Positions 33,098 to 42,717 of a stretch of 64,000 nt of DNA are shown here, piece by piece. The stretch spans positions 558,001 to 622,000 of the forward strand of contig NZ_FTRU01000008.1 in the NCBI RefSeq assembly GCF_900148495.1. Direction: 5' to 3'. The first letter of the stretch is position 1. Each line of letters begins with the position of its first letter. This DNA is from Negativibacillus massiliensis (GTDB lineage Bacteria; Bacillota; Clostridia; Oscillospirales; Ruminococcaceae). The translations under genes and the position numbers were made by a program. The notes beneath the pieces were generated by a model. The model saw nothing but the letters and a program-made list of their open reading frames with translations. It did not search any database and was not told the DNA's origin.

Positions 33098-34429
33098 ATG
33101 AGTAAGATTGTCATTCTAAAAATACTGATTTCTGTATTCTTGCCGGTGCTCACTGTCGCGGGAATATCCAGTTATTTTATGGATCAGGTATATGGACGCA
33201 GGGATCAATATCGGAAGGAAATCTTTCTTCTGTTGTGGACTATTTTTGTATCGGGTTATATTCTGATTATTTCCCGGAACAGAAATCCTATCTGGATGAC
33301 CCTGTTTGGATTTACTTCTATCCAGATCATTTCCTGCTTTTATAAGCCATATAAAAATAAGTTGGTCTACACCACCTTTTTTTACCTGTATCTGGTAATT
33401 TTGGACGCACTCTCGCTGCCGATTGTATCATTGATTTTTGGGATGGGAAAAAAACAGGTAGAGTATAGCGATGCGTTCACCCTTTGTCTGCCATTGGTCA
33501 GCAGTGGATTAATGATAGTGACAATACGATGGATTGTTCGGTATATCAACCGCAATCAATTTGAAAAAGGCAGATGGAACATTCATGCCGTGTTTTTCTT
33601 TACCGTTTTCATAGAGATTGGTTTGATAATCTATAGTATCTTTTTATCAGAAAACGCTCTGGTCAGTCAGGAGGTTCTGTTTGTAATCCTGATTCTTTTT
33701 CTTGTGTTTGACCTGCTTGGAATATACCTGTACCACATTCTTCAGGTTGAGGAACAGTTGCATCAGCAGCTAGCTTTGTCCAGACAAAAAGATGAGCTGG
33801 AATATCTGTATCTGCAGCGTCTCCAAAAGCAGCAAGAAAGGTCGCGAAAAATACTGCACGACATGAAAAACCACATTTTGGCGATAGAACGTTTGAGCAT
33901 AGGCGAAAATGGTGAGGCATCGGAATATGTAAAGCAGGTGATAGAGAGCATTGACAAAACAAGCTTTCGATTTCAAACAAACAGTAAGATCATTACCACT
34001 TTGGTAAACAGTAAGATGGAACAGACAGAGAAGAGCAAAATCCTTTTTCGTGCAGAAGTGCAGGATTTGGAATTTGATTTTATCAGTGATTTGGACTGGG
34101 TCATCATTCTGGGAAATATCCTCGACAACGCCATTGAGGCGTGCCAGCAGGTGAAAGAGGGGGAAAGAAAGATAGAGCTGTTTATCCATCAGTATAAAAA
34201 GATGCTGGTGATTCGGCTGGAAAACAGTATGGGAGAAAAGCCGGATTTTCAAAATGGAAAAATCCGTTCGCATAAAAAAGAGCATTTTGGGATAGGATTA
34301 TCCAATGTTCAGGAAACAGTTAAAAAATATGGCGGCGATTTTGAAACAGAATTTAACGACACCCAATTTAAAACAAGGATTGTGATTCCGGTAGGTGAGA
34401 AGATAGGACATCTTACCAGTACAAAATAA
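33098..34429 (+). CDS. AgrC-like sensor histidine kinase (GHKL)
   Basis: A 443-residue membrane kinase partnered with the LytTR regulator upstream. The N-terminal half has six or so membrane helices. The phosphorylated histidine is in SRKILHDMKNHILAIERL, a coiled segment precedes it, and the GHKL ATPase shows ILGNILDNAIEACQQ and GIGLSNVQETVKKYGG. The ATG at 33098 lies directly next to AAAAGGGG, which is too close, so a non-ATG start a few codons later is possible. In this family the ligand is often a peptide, but no propeptide gene is seen nearby. Confidence 0.9.
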   Translation: MSKIVILKILISVFLPVLTVAGISSYFMDQVYGRRDQYRKEIFLLLWTIFVSGYILIISRNRNPIWMTLFGFTSIQIISCFYKPYKNKLVYTTFFYLYLVILDALSLPIVSLIFGMGKKQVEYSDAFTLCLPLVSSGLMIVTIRWIVRYINRNQFEKGRWNIHAVFFFTVFIEIGLIIYSIFLSENALVSQEVLFVILILFLVFDLLGIYLYHILQVEEQLHQQLALSRQKDELEYLYLQRLQKQQERSRKILHDMKNHILAIERLSIGENGEASEYVKQVIESIDKTSFRFQTNSKIITTLVNSKMEQTEKSKILFRAEVQDLEFDFISDLDWVIILGNILDNAIEACQQVKEGERKIELFIHQYKKMLVIRLENSMGEKPDFQNGKIRSHKKEHFGIGLSNVQETVKKYGGDFETEFNDTQFKTRIVIPVGEKIGHLTSTK

Positions 34430-34447
34430 ATATCAAGCAGCAAAACA

Positions 34448-34483
34448 AAAACGACAGCAAAGCAGTAAGCTTGCTGTCGTTTT
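34448..34483. terminator. Bidirectional terminator
   Basis: AAAACGACAGCAA and TTGCTGTCGTTTT form a perfect stem around a ten-base loop. It ends the kinase gene and the convergent oxidoreductase gene. Confidence 0.92.
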
Positions 34484-34536
34484 GCTAGTTTATACTGAGA
34501 AAGAAATCTTTCTAGGATGTAATGGGATATAAAACT

Positions 34537-35787
34537 TTAGTACAGAATTCCCTGGAAAACCCCTTCACGGTCAAGGTTATATTTCAGACTGTAATCGATA
34601 TCGTCGCGCATGTACCATTTTCCGCGGGTAAAATCAGGAATCATAACCGGAGCACTGCCTTTGAGAATGGATTCCTCGGACAAAGCGGTAATAGCCATGT
34701 AGGCAGCGGTATCATAAACATCGATTGGTGGGCGTTTTCCGGATGTCATCGCTTCTAGAAATGCACTGATTACCAGATAATCCATACCATCATGACCACC
34801 AGTTGGATGGTAATTTTCCCAGACAGGATGGGTGTATTTTTCCTCGTACTGTTCTGCATTTCCCCACAGTCCTTTTGCGTTAAACTCAAAGTCGTGGTGT
34901 TCACTGTCCAGAAAAATGCTGTCACTGTCCTCAAAATAAGCCCCTTTTGTTCCACGAACGGTGAATCCGCGGGAGTAGCTTCGCGGCAGTGTGGTGTCAA
35001 GCTGAAGAGTGATGGTCTGACCTTTGGCACACTTGATTACGGTTGTGACAACATCTCCCTGCAAAAATTCAGCCTGTGCCAGAGGGCTTTCCGGGCCTCT
35101 TTTTTGCAGGATATACTCATGCAGACCTTTGGCACAGGATGCAGTGGAGGTCAGGGAAACCATACGGTTGCCGTTGTTGATGTCAAGCAGCTTTGCAATC
35201 GGACCCAGTTCATGAGTCGGATAGTTTTCGCAGTTTCGATTGAGATAGTTTCTCAGGCGGTAATGGCGATACTCCTTGCCTCCGGAGACCTCATCACGCA
35301 GGTCGTGCATGTATCCGCCCGAACAGTGGACGATTTCTCCAAACAATCCTGTTCGAACCATGTTGAGAACCATCAATTCCCGGCGGCCATAACAGCAGTT
35401 TTCCAACAGCATGACAGGAGTTTTAGTCTGCTCATAGGTGTCCACCAGTTTCCAGCAGTCCTCAATGGTATAAGCGCCGCCAACTTCCAGACCGACATAT
35501 TTGCCTGCTTTCATCGCTTCCACAGCCAGTTCGATATGAGCTTCCCAGCTGGATGCGATGATGACGCCCTGAATTTCCGGATTTTGCAGAACCTCATGCT
35601 GATCTTTTGCTTCTATCGGGTGTTTTCCTGTCTTTTTGAAGATGAGTTTGGAAGCTCGCTGGACACGGTCTGCATAAGGATCGTATATTGCAGCAATTTC
35701 CATATTATATTCCTGCAGTGCAGGCAGGATTGCATTTTTGATTAAGCTTTGTCCTCTGGCACCCAGGCCAAGTACACCTATTTTCAT
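34537..35787 (-). CDS. Gfo/Idh/MocA family oxidoreductase, GH109-like
   Basis: A 416-residue NAD(P)-dependent protein. The Rossmann start is KIGVLGLGARGQ and the sugar-site region includes LEVGGAYTIEDCWKLV and LLENCCYGRRELM. The stretch YPTHELGPIAKLLDINNGNR and the later GGHDGMDY resemble glycoside hydrolase family 109, whose members cleave alpha-N-acetylgalactosamine with a bound NAD. A plain sugar dehydrogenase remains possible. ATG 35787 follows GGAGGG at eight bases; no signal peptide. It is flanked by terminators and seems monocistronic. Confidence 0.8.
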   Translation of the reverse strand: MKIGVLGLGARGQSLIKNAILPALQEYNMEIAAIYDPYADRVQRASKLIFKKTGKHPIEAKDQHEVLQNPEIQGVIIASSWEAHIELAVEAMKAGKYVGLEVGGAYTIEDCWKLVDTYEQTKTPVMLLENCCYGRRELMVLNMVRTGLFGEIVHCSGGYMHDLRDEVSGGKEYRHYRLRNYLNRNCENYPTHELGPIAKLLDINNGNRMVSLTSTASCAKGLHEYILQKRGPESPLAQAEFLQGDVVTTVIKCAKGQTITLQLDTTLPRSYSRGFTVRGTKGAYFEDSDSIFLDSEHHDFEFNAKGLWGNAEQYEEKYTHPVWENYHPTGGHDGMDYLVISAFLEAMTSGKRPPIDVYDTAAYMAITALSEESILKGSAPVMIPDFTRGKWYMRDDIDYSLKYNLDREGVFQGILY

Positions 35788-35877
35788 TTTGTTACCCTCC
35801 ATTTTTTAGATGTGGTCTTATTGTACCATATCATCATGAATCTGAAAACCAGAAATATTTTATTGGTGTGGATACAG

Positions 35878-35923
35878 CAAAAATAAAACGACAGCAAAAC
35901 ATCACTGGATAGTTTTGCTGTCG
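35878..35923 (-). terminator. Terminator after the MATE gene
   Basis: On the minus strand CGACAGCAAAAC pairs with GTTTTGCTGTCG and is followed by TTTTATTTTT, 15 bases past the stop codon. The stem shares the ACGACAGCAA core with the terminator at 34448. Confidence 0.88.
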
Positions 35924-35938
35924 CGGATAGAAACTTTA

Positions 35939-37315
35939 TCAGATAGTTACCTGGGAGAGAGATTCTGGTACTTCTTTGAGTTTATGTCGGAGAAATCTCC
36001 AGAACAGTAGAGTCAAAAGGGTACCTTTGCAGACACTGGAGATGGAAAGGCTCCACCAGATACCATCCAGACCTAAACTGGTAGAAGAAAGAATCAAAGC
36101 TGCCGGGATTCTTGCAGCAGTGAATACAATGCCTACGATCGATGGCGGCAAGGTTTTGCCAAAGCCACAGTATGCTCCTGTGTTGACACCTTCCCAGCAC
36201 ATGAACATCTGGGAGAATCCCAAAATGGTCAGATAGCTGATTCCCATTGGAACAACGTCCGGTTCAGTGATAAACAGCTGGAACAGCCAGCCGCCGCACA
36301 GAATCAAAAGCAGTGAACAGAAAATTCCCCAAACCGTCATGGATATCATAGCAGCTCGATATCCCCTTCCGGCACGACTAAAGTTGTGTGCACCATAGTT
36401 TTGTGCGACAAAGCTGTTGATGGCAACCGAAAAACCATCGGAGATCATCCAGGAGACGGACTCAATCTGTGAGCCGACCTTTTGTACTGCCACAGCAGCA
36501 TCTCCAAAACTTGCAACCTGCCGCGCAATTACCATTGAAATCAGAGGGAAAATACAGTTTTGAAGAGCAGAAGGTAATCCCAGTTTCACGATAGAAACGC
36601 AGCATTCTTTGTCCATCTTTCCGAACAACCGAACATAGCAGAACAGGTGGTCATCTCTGCGAATATACAGCAAGAATAAGATGGAAACCAACCATTGTGC
36701 AATGGTTGTTGCCCAAGCAGCTCCGGCAGCCTTCATGGAAGGAATCGGACCTAAACCAAAAATCAGCAGAGGATCCAACACAATGTTAAAGACCAGACCA
36801 ATCGTCATGAAATAAAAAGGAGTACGGCTGTTTCCAGTGGTAGTAATCAGAGCGGTAAACATTTGATTGAGAAAGCTTGCCAGAATACCCAGGCTGACGA
36901 TGCTCAGATATTGAACGGCAGATTCCACTACAGCTGGATCATTCAGCCTGAAAAAACCAATCAGCGGACGGCAGGCAATCAACATGACAGCGCTGTATCC
37001 TATCGAAAGAAGCGCTCCCATTTGAATTGCATTTTGAGCATATTTTCCCGCTTCCTCCGGATCTCCTGCTCCCAGTTTTTGTGCGGTATGTACCTGACCC
37101 CCCATTCTGGAAAGAACGGTGAATCCATTGGATAACCACATCAATAGTCCCGCTGTTCCAACAGCAGCAACGGCACCGGAGCCCAATTTACCAATCCATA
37201 CCATATCGACCAGATTGTAAGCCATCTGGATGAGGGCAGTTCCCATGATAGGCAGCGCCAGCTGAACCAGCGTTGTCATAATATTTCCTTGCAGTAAATC
37301 TACTCGTTTTGCCAT
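35939..37315 (-). CDS. MATE family efflux transporter
   Basis: A 458-residue multidrug/toxin extrusion protein with about twelve helices in two homologous halves. Family marks include MGTALIQMAYNLVDMVWIGKLG near the start, NGFTVLSRMGGQVHTAQKLG, and FVAQNYGAHNFSRAGRGY in the second half. The start at 37315 has AAAGGA nine bases upstream; the long frame reaching 37561 is not translated from a good site. Exports cationic drugs or metabolites with H+ or Na+; substrate unknown. It lies between its terminator and that of the ABC permease. Confidence 0.92.
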   Translation of the reverse strand: MAKRVDLLQGNIMTTLVQLALPIMGTALIQMAYNLVDMVWIGKLGSGAVAAVGTAGLLMWLSNGFTVLSRMGGQVHTAQKLGAGDPEEAGKYAQNAIQMGALLSIGYSAVMLIACRPLIGFFRLNDPAVVESAVQYLSIVSLGILASFLNQMFTALITTTGNSRTPFYFMTIGLVFNIVLDPLLIFGLGPIPSMKAAGAAWATTIAQWLVSILFLLYIRRDDHLFCYVRLFGKMDKECCVSIVKLGLPSALQNCIFPLISMVIARQVASFGDAAVAVQKVGSQIESVSWMISDGFSVAINSFVAQNYGAHNFSRAGRGYRAAMISMTVWGIFCSLLLILCGGWLFQLFITEPDVVPMGISYLTILGFSQMFMCWEGVNTGAYCGFGKTLPPSIVGIVFTAARIPAALILSSTSLGLDGIWWSLSISSVCKGTLLTLLFWRFLRHKLKEVPESLSQVTI

Positions 37316-37481
37316 AATACGTATCCTTTCTGCACTCGATTTTGTTTGCACTCCAGTATAGCACATTTTAGAAACGGTCACAAGTAGCATATGGCAAAAA
37401 TATATCCCGATGCAGATAATTGATTTGGTAAAAAAGGATCGGTTTTCTGTATGCTTTTTTAATGATACTGCAATTTGTGAC

Positions 37482-37516
37482 AAAACAGGCTGTGCAAAAC
37501 AGCACAGCCTGTTTTT
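37482..37516. terminator. Terminator after the BceB-like permease gene
   Basis: AAAACAGGCTGTGC and GCACAGCCTGTTTT pair across a six-base loop, with U runs on both sides. It lies 67 bases past the permease stop codon. Confidence 0.88.
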
Positions 37517-37583
37517 AAAAATATAAAAATGAAAGGAAAAAATAATAATATGATTCCTCACATACTGCTTTTAGATTTTATCA

Positions 37584-39692
37584 TCACTCTGACAAGTGCA
37601 GAGTATGACACGATTTATTCAAAGTAAAACGATAAAATCCATAGAAGACAGCAGACATTGCAGCGACAACCAGCAGACAAACGCTTAATGACATGCGTTC
37701 ATTTTGATCCAGCACCATATCGCCGCCGTTTGCAAGCAGGATCAAAGTATAGAATCCCAGCATCAGTACCGTACCAATCAAAATCGGAGAGAAGAACACC
37801 CGCTTAATTTGTCCTTGGGCTGTCTTTTTCAGGTAGCGATTGGATGCACCTAACTTGCGAAGATCTTCATAAACCCATGCATTGGAAAGCATCAGTGTCT
37901 GACTGCGGGTATAGAGGATTACACCGACTGCACCAAAGCAGAGAATGGCAACAAACACAAACAGCAGCAGGAATACAGCAAAATTGGAGAGGAAATTTCC
38001 ATCATCCAATGCCTGGAATTTTGGCATGTACAGCCAGTAGAGCTGAAAATCGCTGGTGTCTGGTTGGCTCAGGTCGATGACAGGAAGGTTTAATTCTTCT
38101 ACCTGATCGCCCCGGTATTCTTCGCCAGCCTTATGCGCATTCATCCGGCTGATTCGGTCATATCCGTCAAAGACAGCAGTTTCTGGTCCGGAGTGCGCCA
38201 CAATGCTGTGCAGCAGTGCTTTGGAAAAAGCATAGCTGTCATTTTCTGCGTTAAAGAGCACCTGAACTTCCTGCCAGTCGGGAGTAAGTCCCTGTATGAT
38301 GGAGGTATAGTCTTCGTCAGTGAGGACAAAGGTATCCTGAAACAGCTCGCTCGGCAGAGGTTCCGGAAGGGTTGTAACAGAAAGCTGCTGCATGGTAACC
38401 GGATTGGTCACAAGGGAAATGTCTAAAATATCCCCGTAATAATCAAGCGTTGCAGCACATTCTCCCGGCTGGAGCACAAGGTCATCACCGGTGAGAGCGT
38501 TCCAGGAAGACACGGAGAAGAATCGGTGCTCCAAAAAGGCTTCCCGGTATTCTTTGGTGTAGGTCGTGCCCAGCGGTCCTTCGGTTTCCACCTCAGCTTC
38601 ACCATCGATTGCCAGAGAGGCAGACGGCATTTCTACATAATCTATGACCTTCGCTCCGAAGTCCGAAGCCAACTCTTCAATCTCGGACTTTGTGATCATG
38701 TCTTGATCGGCGCGATAGAAAAACTGATAGTTGACAGGTCGATTCTCAATTTCTGCACGGCCGGGAACAATCATCATTGGAGTGTAAAAGGATGCAAAGT
38801 AAGCTCCCGCAACCAATACGGTGACAACCAGCATATTGCGGACGGTCTGTCTTCCCTGAAACTGCATCATACCGCTTTCGATCAGGTGGGTGTATCGGTT
38901 TTTACCCCGATGCCAGCCACCCACAACGGTATAGAGCAGCACCCAGTAAAGTCCGATCAGAGCTGGCAGATAAAACGGTGCGGTGAAAATAGCTGGTGCG
39001 TACCAGTGCAGCACTCGTACACAAAAGCTTGGGACAAAATATCCCAACAGGCAGCCGATTGCAATCATCAGGATACCGCCCCAGCCGTACCATTGGGGAA
39101 CTGCACGAACCGGTTCCGCGCGGTGACTTTCCTGAATGATGTCCAGCACGTTGACCCGCGCAAGAAAGCGCTTCTGCATCACAAGCAGCATAATCAAAAC
39201 GAACAAGAGGAAGGCAAGGGGAATCAGGTAAGCCCGCAGATCGAAGATCAGAGCCATTTCCGGGGTATCGACCAGTGATAAGCGGAAGAGTGACCAGATG
39301 AGCCAGCACAGAGGTGTCCCCAGAATTAAGCCGGCTCCGCAGGAAGCTACAGCAAGCTGGATGACCTTGCGGCGCAGCTGCTGACCTAGGGTTTTGCGGC
39401 TGAGTCCAAGTGCCAGAAAAACGCCGGTTTCTCTGGATTTGTAGCGGAAAAACAACCCAGACGCATAGACCGAAAAAGCAGCGCAACCGATGACTGCCAG
39501 AATAAAAATCATCATGACCTGTTTGCGGGAGTCACCGCCCTGTGGCAGGGTGTTCTGCACGGTCGGAGAGTACATCATCATGCAAAACGCAGTGATCAGC
39601 AGACTTCCAAAAAACAGGCAGCCGGAAAGCAGTTTGTACTGTCCCTTGCCGTTCTTGCGCAGGGCAGAAAATACAGCACGAATGTCTTTCAT
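37584..39692 (-). CDS. FtsX/BceB-like ABC transporter permease
   Basis: A 702-residue permease with FtsX-type domains: about six or seven helices in the N-terminal half, a large outer domain (roughly residues 305-570), then three helices at the C-terminus. The plan matches BceB-type transporters that sense and remove peptide antibiotics. FtsX cores are visible in FFRYKSRETGVFLALGLSRKTL and ILYTRSQTLMLSNAWVYEDLRKLG. Its start overlaps the end of the ATPase gene by four bases. The locus is divergent from a LytTR two-component system, not from the usual BceRS type, so the signalling link differs from the textbook module. Confidence 0.88.
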   Translation of the reverse strand: MKDIRAVFSALRKNGKGQYKLLSGCLFFGSLLITAFCMMMYSPTVQNTLPQGGDSRKQVMMIFILAVIGCAAFSVYASGLFFRYKSRETGVFLALGLSRKTLGQQLRRKVIQLAVASCGAGLILGTPLCWLIWSLFRLSLVDTPEMALIFDLRAYLIPLAFLLFVLIMLLVMQKRFLARVNVLDIIQESHRAEPVRAVPQWYGWGGILMIAIGCLLGYFVPSFCVRVLHWYAPAIFTAPFYLPALIGLYWVLLYTVVGGWHRGKNRYTHLIESGMMQFQGRQTVRNMLVVTVLVAGAYFASFYTPMMIVPGRAEIENRPVNYQFFYRADQDMITKSEIEELASDFGAKVIDYVEMPSASLAIDGEAEVETEGPLGTTYTKEYREAFLEHRFFSVSSWNALTGDDLVLQPGECAATLDYYGDILDISLVTNPVTMQQLSVTTLPEPLPSELFQDTFVLTDEDYTSIIQGLTPDWQEVQVLFNAENDSYAFSKALLHSIVAHSGPETAVFDGYDRISRMNAHKAGEEYRGDQVEELNLPVIDLSQPDTSDFQLYWLYMPKFQALDDGNFLSNFAVFLLLFVFVAILCFGAVGVILYTRSQTLMLSNAWVYEDLRKLGASNRYLKKTAQGQIKRVFFSPILIGTVLMLGFYTLILLANGGDMVLDQNERMSLSVCLLVVAAMSAVFYGFYRFTLNKSCHTLHLSE

Positions 39693-40441
39693 TCTCCCTT
39701 CACCTCGCTTAATTCGCGGATAGCATCCAGCAAAGCGTCCTGGAAAGTGCGGCGCTCCTGATTTCCACGCACCAGTGTTTTTCGAACATTTCCATCTTTA
39801 AGGATGACAACTCTGTCGCAGAAGCTGGCAGCAAAGGAATCGTGGGTCACCATAAAGATGGTAGCGGAAAGCTCATTTTTAGCCCGCAGGAAAGCATCAA
39901 TAACAGCCTGTGCGGATTTGGAGTCCAGATTGCCGGTCGGTTCGTCGGCAAGAATCAGCTCCGGATTGTTGATGAGAGCGCGGGCAACAGCAGTGCGCTG
40001 TTTTTCACCGCCGGATACGTCCGCAGGATATTTGTTTTTGATGTGTGAGATTCCGAACAGGTCGCACAGCAGGTCAGCACTTTTTTCCATAGAGGTGGAT
40101 ATTTTTCCACCGATGATGCGGGGCAGCATGATGTTGTCCCGAATGGTCAGTCCGTCCAGCAGTAAAAAGTCCTGAAAAACAAAGCCGAGTTTTTCGTTTC
40201 GGACATGAGCCATACTTTCCTCGTCGAGCGTTGCGAGATTGGTGTCACCCAATTCGATTTTCCCCGAATCGGATGGGATGTAGCAGGAAATGCAGTTGAG
40301 CAGGGTGGATTTGCCGGAACCGGAAGGCCCCATGACACCTACAAATTCCCCCTTTTGTACTTCCAGAGAGACTCCCTTGAGTACCTCGTATTTTTCGTTG
40401 CCTACCTTGTAGGACTTATGAAGATTCTGCACAGATAACAT
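39689..40441 (-). CDS. BceA/MacB-like ABC transporter ATP-binding protein
   Basis: A 250-residue ATPase. Walker A is GPSGSGKST, Q-loop VFQDFLLLD, signature VSGGEKQR, Walker B LILADEPTGNLD with the LolD/MacB-type TGNLDS ending, and switch histidine VTHDSF. ATG 40441 follows AAAGGGG at eight bases; the longer frame to 40543 is rejected because the promoter lies inside it. It forms a two-gene operon with the permease and likely exports or detoxifies a peptide. Confidence 0.92.
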   Translation of the reverse strand: MLSVQNLHKSYKVGNEKYEVLKGVSLEVQKGEFVGVMGPSGSGKSTLLNCISCYIPSDSGKIELGDTNLATLDEESMAHVRNEKLGFVFQDFLLLDGLTIRDNIMLPRIIGGKISTSMEKSADLLCDLFGISHIKNKYPADVSGGEKQRTAVARALINNPELILADEPTGNLDSKSAQAVIDAFLRAKNELSATIFMVTHDSFAASFCDRVVILKDGNVRKTLVRGNQERRTFQDALLDAIRELSEVKGE

Positions 40442-40465
40442 GGTATCGCCCCTTTCTTTGATTCC

Positions 40466-40494
40466 ACAATACCACCGCATAACTCTGGTTGCAA
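40466..40494 (-). promoter_or_regulatory. Promoter of the ABC transporter operon
   Basis: On the minus strand TTGCAA, 17 bases, TATTGT. The start of transcription would be about 18 bases before the ATPase ATG. Confidence 0.55.
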
Positions 40495-40520
40495 ATGGGG
40501 GTGTCATCTTTGGCAGCGAT

Positions 40521-40570
40521 GATGTAAAACTTGAAAACGTCATGTAATAAATAGCACGTTTGATGTAAAG
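40521..40570. promoter_or_regulatory. Three phased direct repeats, candidate LytTR binding sites
   Basis: ATGTAA occurs at 40522, 40542 and 40563, i.e. 20 and 21 bases apart (two helical turns). The second and third are preceded by ACGTC and ACGTTTG. The array sits between the divergent promoters, just upstream of both -35 boxes, where a LytTR activator would bind. Confidence 0.5.
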
Positions 40571-40577
40571 TTTTGTT

Positions 40578-40605
40578 TTGATAATCTAAGCTGCTATGAT
40601 ATAAT
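40578..40605 (+). promoter_or_regulatory. Promoter of the LytTR two-component operon
   Basis: TTGATA, 16 bases, TATAAT. It lies eight bases downstream of the third direct repeat. Confidence 0.6.
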
Positions 40606-40641
40606 AAATGGCAAAACAAGCAAAAGAAAGGAGCAGTTTTT

Positions 40642-41355
40642 GTGCTCTCGATTGGAATTTGTGATGACAGCCAGGACAACCGGCAAAGCTTAAGATGGCT
40701 TTTGGAAAGCATCCTGGAAGGAAAAAATATCGAACATACTATCTTTGAATTTTCATCTGGTGAAACTCTCCTGCAATGGGATCAAAAACATCCTAACGAA
40801 ATCGATCTCCTGTTTTTGGATATTGAAATGGGCAGTGTAAACGGTATGGAGACAGCCAGTCAACTGCGGGAAAAACACAGTGCACTGCAAATCGTGTTTG
40901 TCACCGGATTTTCGGATTATGTCTTTGATGGCTATCGTGTGGGGGCGTTAGGGTACTTGATGAAGCCTGCTAAACGCGACCAGCTGGAAGAAATTCTTTC
41001 CCGTTTTTTGGTCAAACTCTGTCAGGACGCGCAGGAGGTGTACTCCTGCCGGGATGGTGACAGCTGGTTTCGTATCCCGCACAAGGAAATCCTGTACTTC
41101 GAGTCGGATCGGCGCAAGGTAAACTGTGTTACCAAAGACCGAACTTACAGCTTTTATGGCAAGCTCGATGAGGTGGCTCAGGAGCTGGAGGGAGCGGGAT
41201 TTGTCCGCATCCATCAGCGCTATCTGGTGCGTTCTGCTGCAATTCGGCAGCTGTGCGGCAACGAGGTGCAGGTGGGTGACACCACTTTGCCAATCAGCCG
41301 CAGCTACCATGCGTCCGCACTGCTTGCGCTGACCAGAACAACACTGGAGGGGTGA
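40642..41355 (+). CDS. LytTR family response regulator
   Basis: A 237-residue regulator starting at GTG with AAAGGAG upstream. Receiver motifs: ICDDSQD, phosphoacceptor in LLFLDIEMGSVNG, and lysine in YLMKPAKRD. The LytTR domain includes IPHKEILYFESDRRKVNCV and RIHQRYLVRSAAIRQL. It is the first gene of a two-component operon and is divergent from the BceAB-like transporter, which is its probable target. Confidence 0.92.
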   Translation: MLSIGICDDSQDNRQSLRWLLESILEGKNIEHTIFEFSSGETLLQWDQKHPNEIDLLFLDIEMGSVNGMETASQLREKHSALQIVFVTGFSDYVFDGYRVGALGYLMKPAKRDQLEEILSRFLVKLCQDAQEVYSCRDGDSWFRIPHKEILYFESDRRKVNCVTKDRTYSFYGKLDEVAQELEGAGFVRIHQRYLVRSAAIRQLCGNEVQVGDTTLPISRSYHASALLALTRTTLEG

Positions 41356-41360
41356 TTTTC

Positions 41361-42626
41361 ATGCAGAATGCCTTTCTGTTTTTTCTTGGTCCATATATAC
41401 TTTTTGTTCTGCTGAGCGGATTTTTTCTGTATTACACCTCTCTGCGCTTTACAGAAGTAAAGCCGATTTGGTGGGCGAAGGTTATGCTCTTTTCTGCTAT
41501 GACGCTTTCCAGCGGAATGGTAATTTGGATTGGAGACAACAACTTTGCGATGACCTTTCCGTTTTATATTGCTGCTTTTTTCTTTGCGACCAAAGGGGAT
41601 TGGCTGGGAAGGCTGACAATAGGTGGAATCTTCTATTGTTTCATCATGTCAGTTTGTGCGATATCCAACACCTATCTGATACCGCTGGATCGCCTCGGGC
41701 TGTACGATATGGTGTCGCGCATAGTGCGGCCGGTTATCTTTGGAATCTTTTACCTGACACTGCACCGTCAGCTCAAACAGCAAGCGGTTTGTCTGCCGCA
41801 CCGATTGTGGAAACTTTGTGCCGGATTAACCTTGTTGCCTTTGGTCACGTTATCGGTTCTGATTCTGCCAGCCTACTGGATGCCGGATTCCATTCTGATT
41901 GAAAACCTGACCTTGTTTCAGGGAATGTTCATCCTGCCGCTGTCCCTGATTTCTTCCGTAGTGCTGCTGCACAGCATCCTGATTTTGGCAGATTATGAGC
42001 AAAAAGCGCAGGCTGCCGCCCTTGCAGAGATGCGCGAAGTATATTATCAAAGTTTGCAGAAAGAGCAGACACAGGTGCGAACCCTGCGGCACGATCTGCG
42101 CAATCATCTGAACACGGTACTGGGACTTTTGGAAGAAAAGGAAACTCAAAAAGCACAGGAATATCTTGCGAAGCTCACCGATTCTCCCGTTTTGCGGCGT
42201 TCCCGCCGGCTTTGTGACAATGAGATTGTCAATGTGGTGCTGACATCCAAATGCGAGGAAATGGAACGTTTGGATATTGGTGCAGACATCAAAATTTCGC
42301 TTCCCGAACAGCTGCCCTTTGCGGACACCGATCTGTGTGCGCTGTTTGGCAACGCATTGGACAATGCCATTGATGCGACAAAAAGGGCAAAAAATAAAAA
42401 GATCACCCTTCGATGCAAGGTTGAGTACGGAATGTTCATGCTGCTGATTCAAAATCCTTTGGCAGGGGATGAGCATGAGGATTTGAGCACCACCAAAAAA
42501 GATAAAGCGCTGCATGGGTTTGGTCTGAATGGAATGCGTGAGATCGTAACGAGGTATGGTGGTATCTTTGATGCCGGAAAAAAGGAAAATCAGTTTGAGC
42601 TGATCCTAAATATGCCGCTGCAATAA
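41361..42626 (+). CDS. GHKL sensor histidine kinase
   Basis: A 421-residue kinase partner of the LytTR regulator just upstream. Six or so membrane helices fill the first half. The phosphohistidine is in RTLRHDLRNHLNTVLGLL, and the ATPase shows LFGNALDNAIDATKRA and GFGLNGMREIVTRYGG. The ATG at 41361 is eight bases after GGAGGGG; the GTG nine bases earlier lies inside that box. Proposed to sense the substrate of the neighbouring ABC transporter, or its transport activity. Confidence 0.9.
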   Translation: MQNAFLFFLGPYILFVLLSGFFLYYTSLRFTEVKPIWWAKVMLFSAMTLSSGMVIWIGDNNFAMTFPFYIAAFFFATKGDWLGRLTIGGIFYCFIMSVCAISNTYLIPLDRLGLYDMVSRIVRPVIFGIFYLTLHRQLKQQAVCLPHRLWKLCAGLTLLPLVTLSVLILPAYWMPDSILIENLTLFQGMFILPLSLISSVVLLHSILILADYEQKAQAAALAEMREVYYQSLQKEQTQVRTLRHDLRNHLNTVLGLLEEKETQKAQEYLAKLTDSPVLRRSRRLCDNEIVNVVLTSKCEEMERLDIGADIKISLPEQLPFADTDLCALFGNALDNAIDATKRAKNKKITLRCKVEYGMFMLLIQNPLAGDEHEDLSTTKKDKALHGFGLNGMREIVTRYGGIFDAGKKENQFELILNMPLQ

Positions 42627-42631
42627 AACAC

Positions 42632-42667
42632 AAAACCCGCATCTGATGCAAAATCGATGCGGGTTTT
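42632..42667. terminator. Terminator between convergent genes
   Basis: AAAACCCGCATC pairs with GATGCGGGTTTT across a 12-base loop, usable in both directions. Confidence 0.9.
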
Positions 42668-42717
42668 ATTTCGGTTTATTTTATTATCATTGCGGATAAT
42701 GGGGTAAGAAAAGGCAT

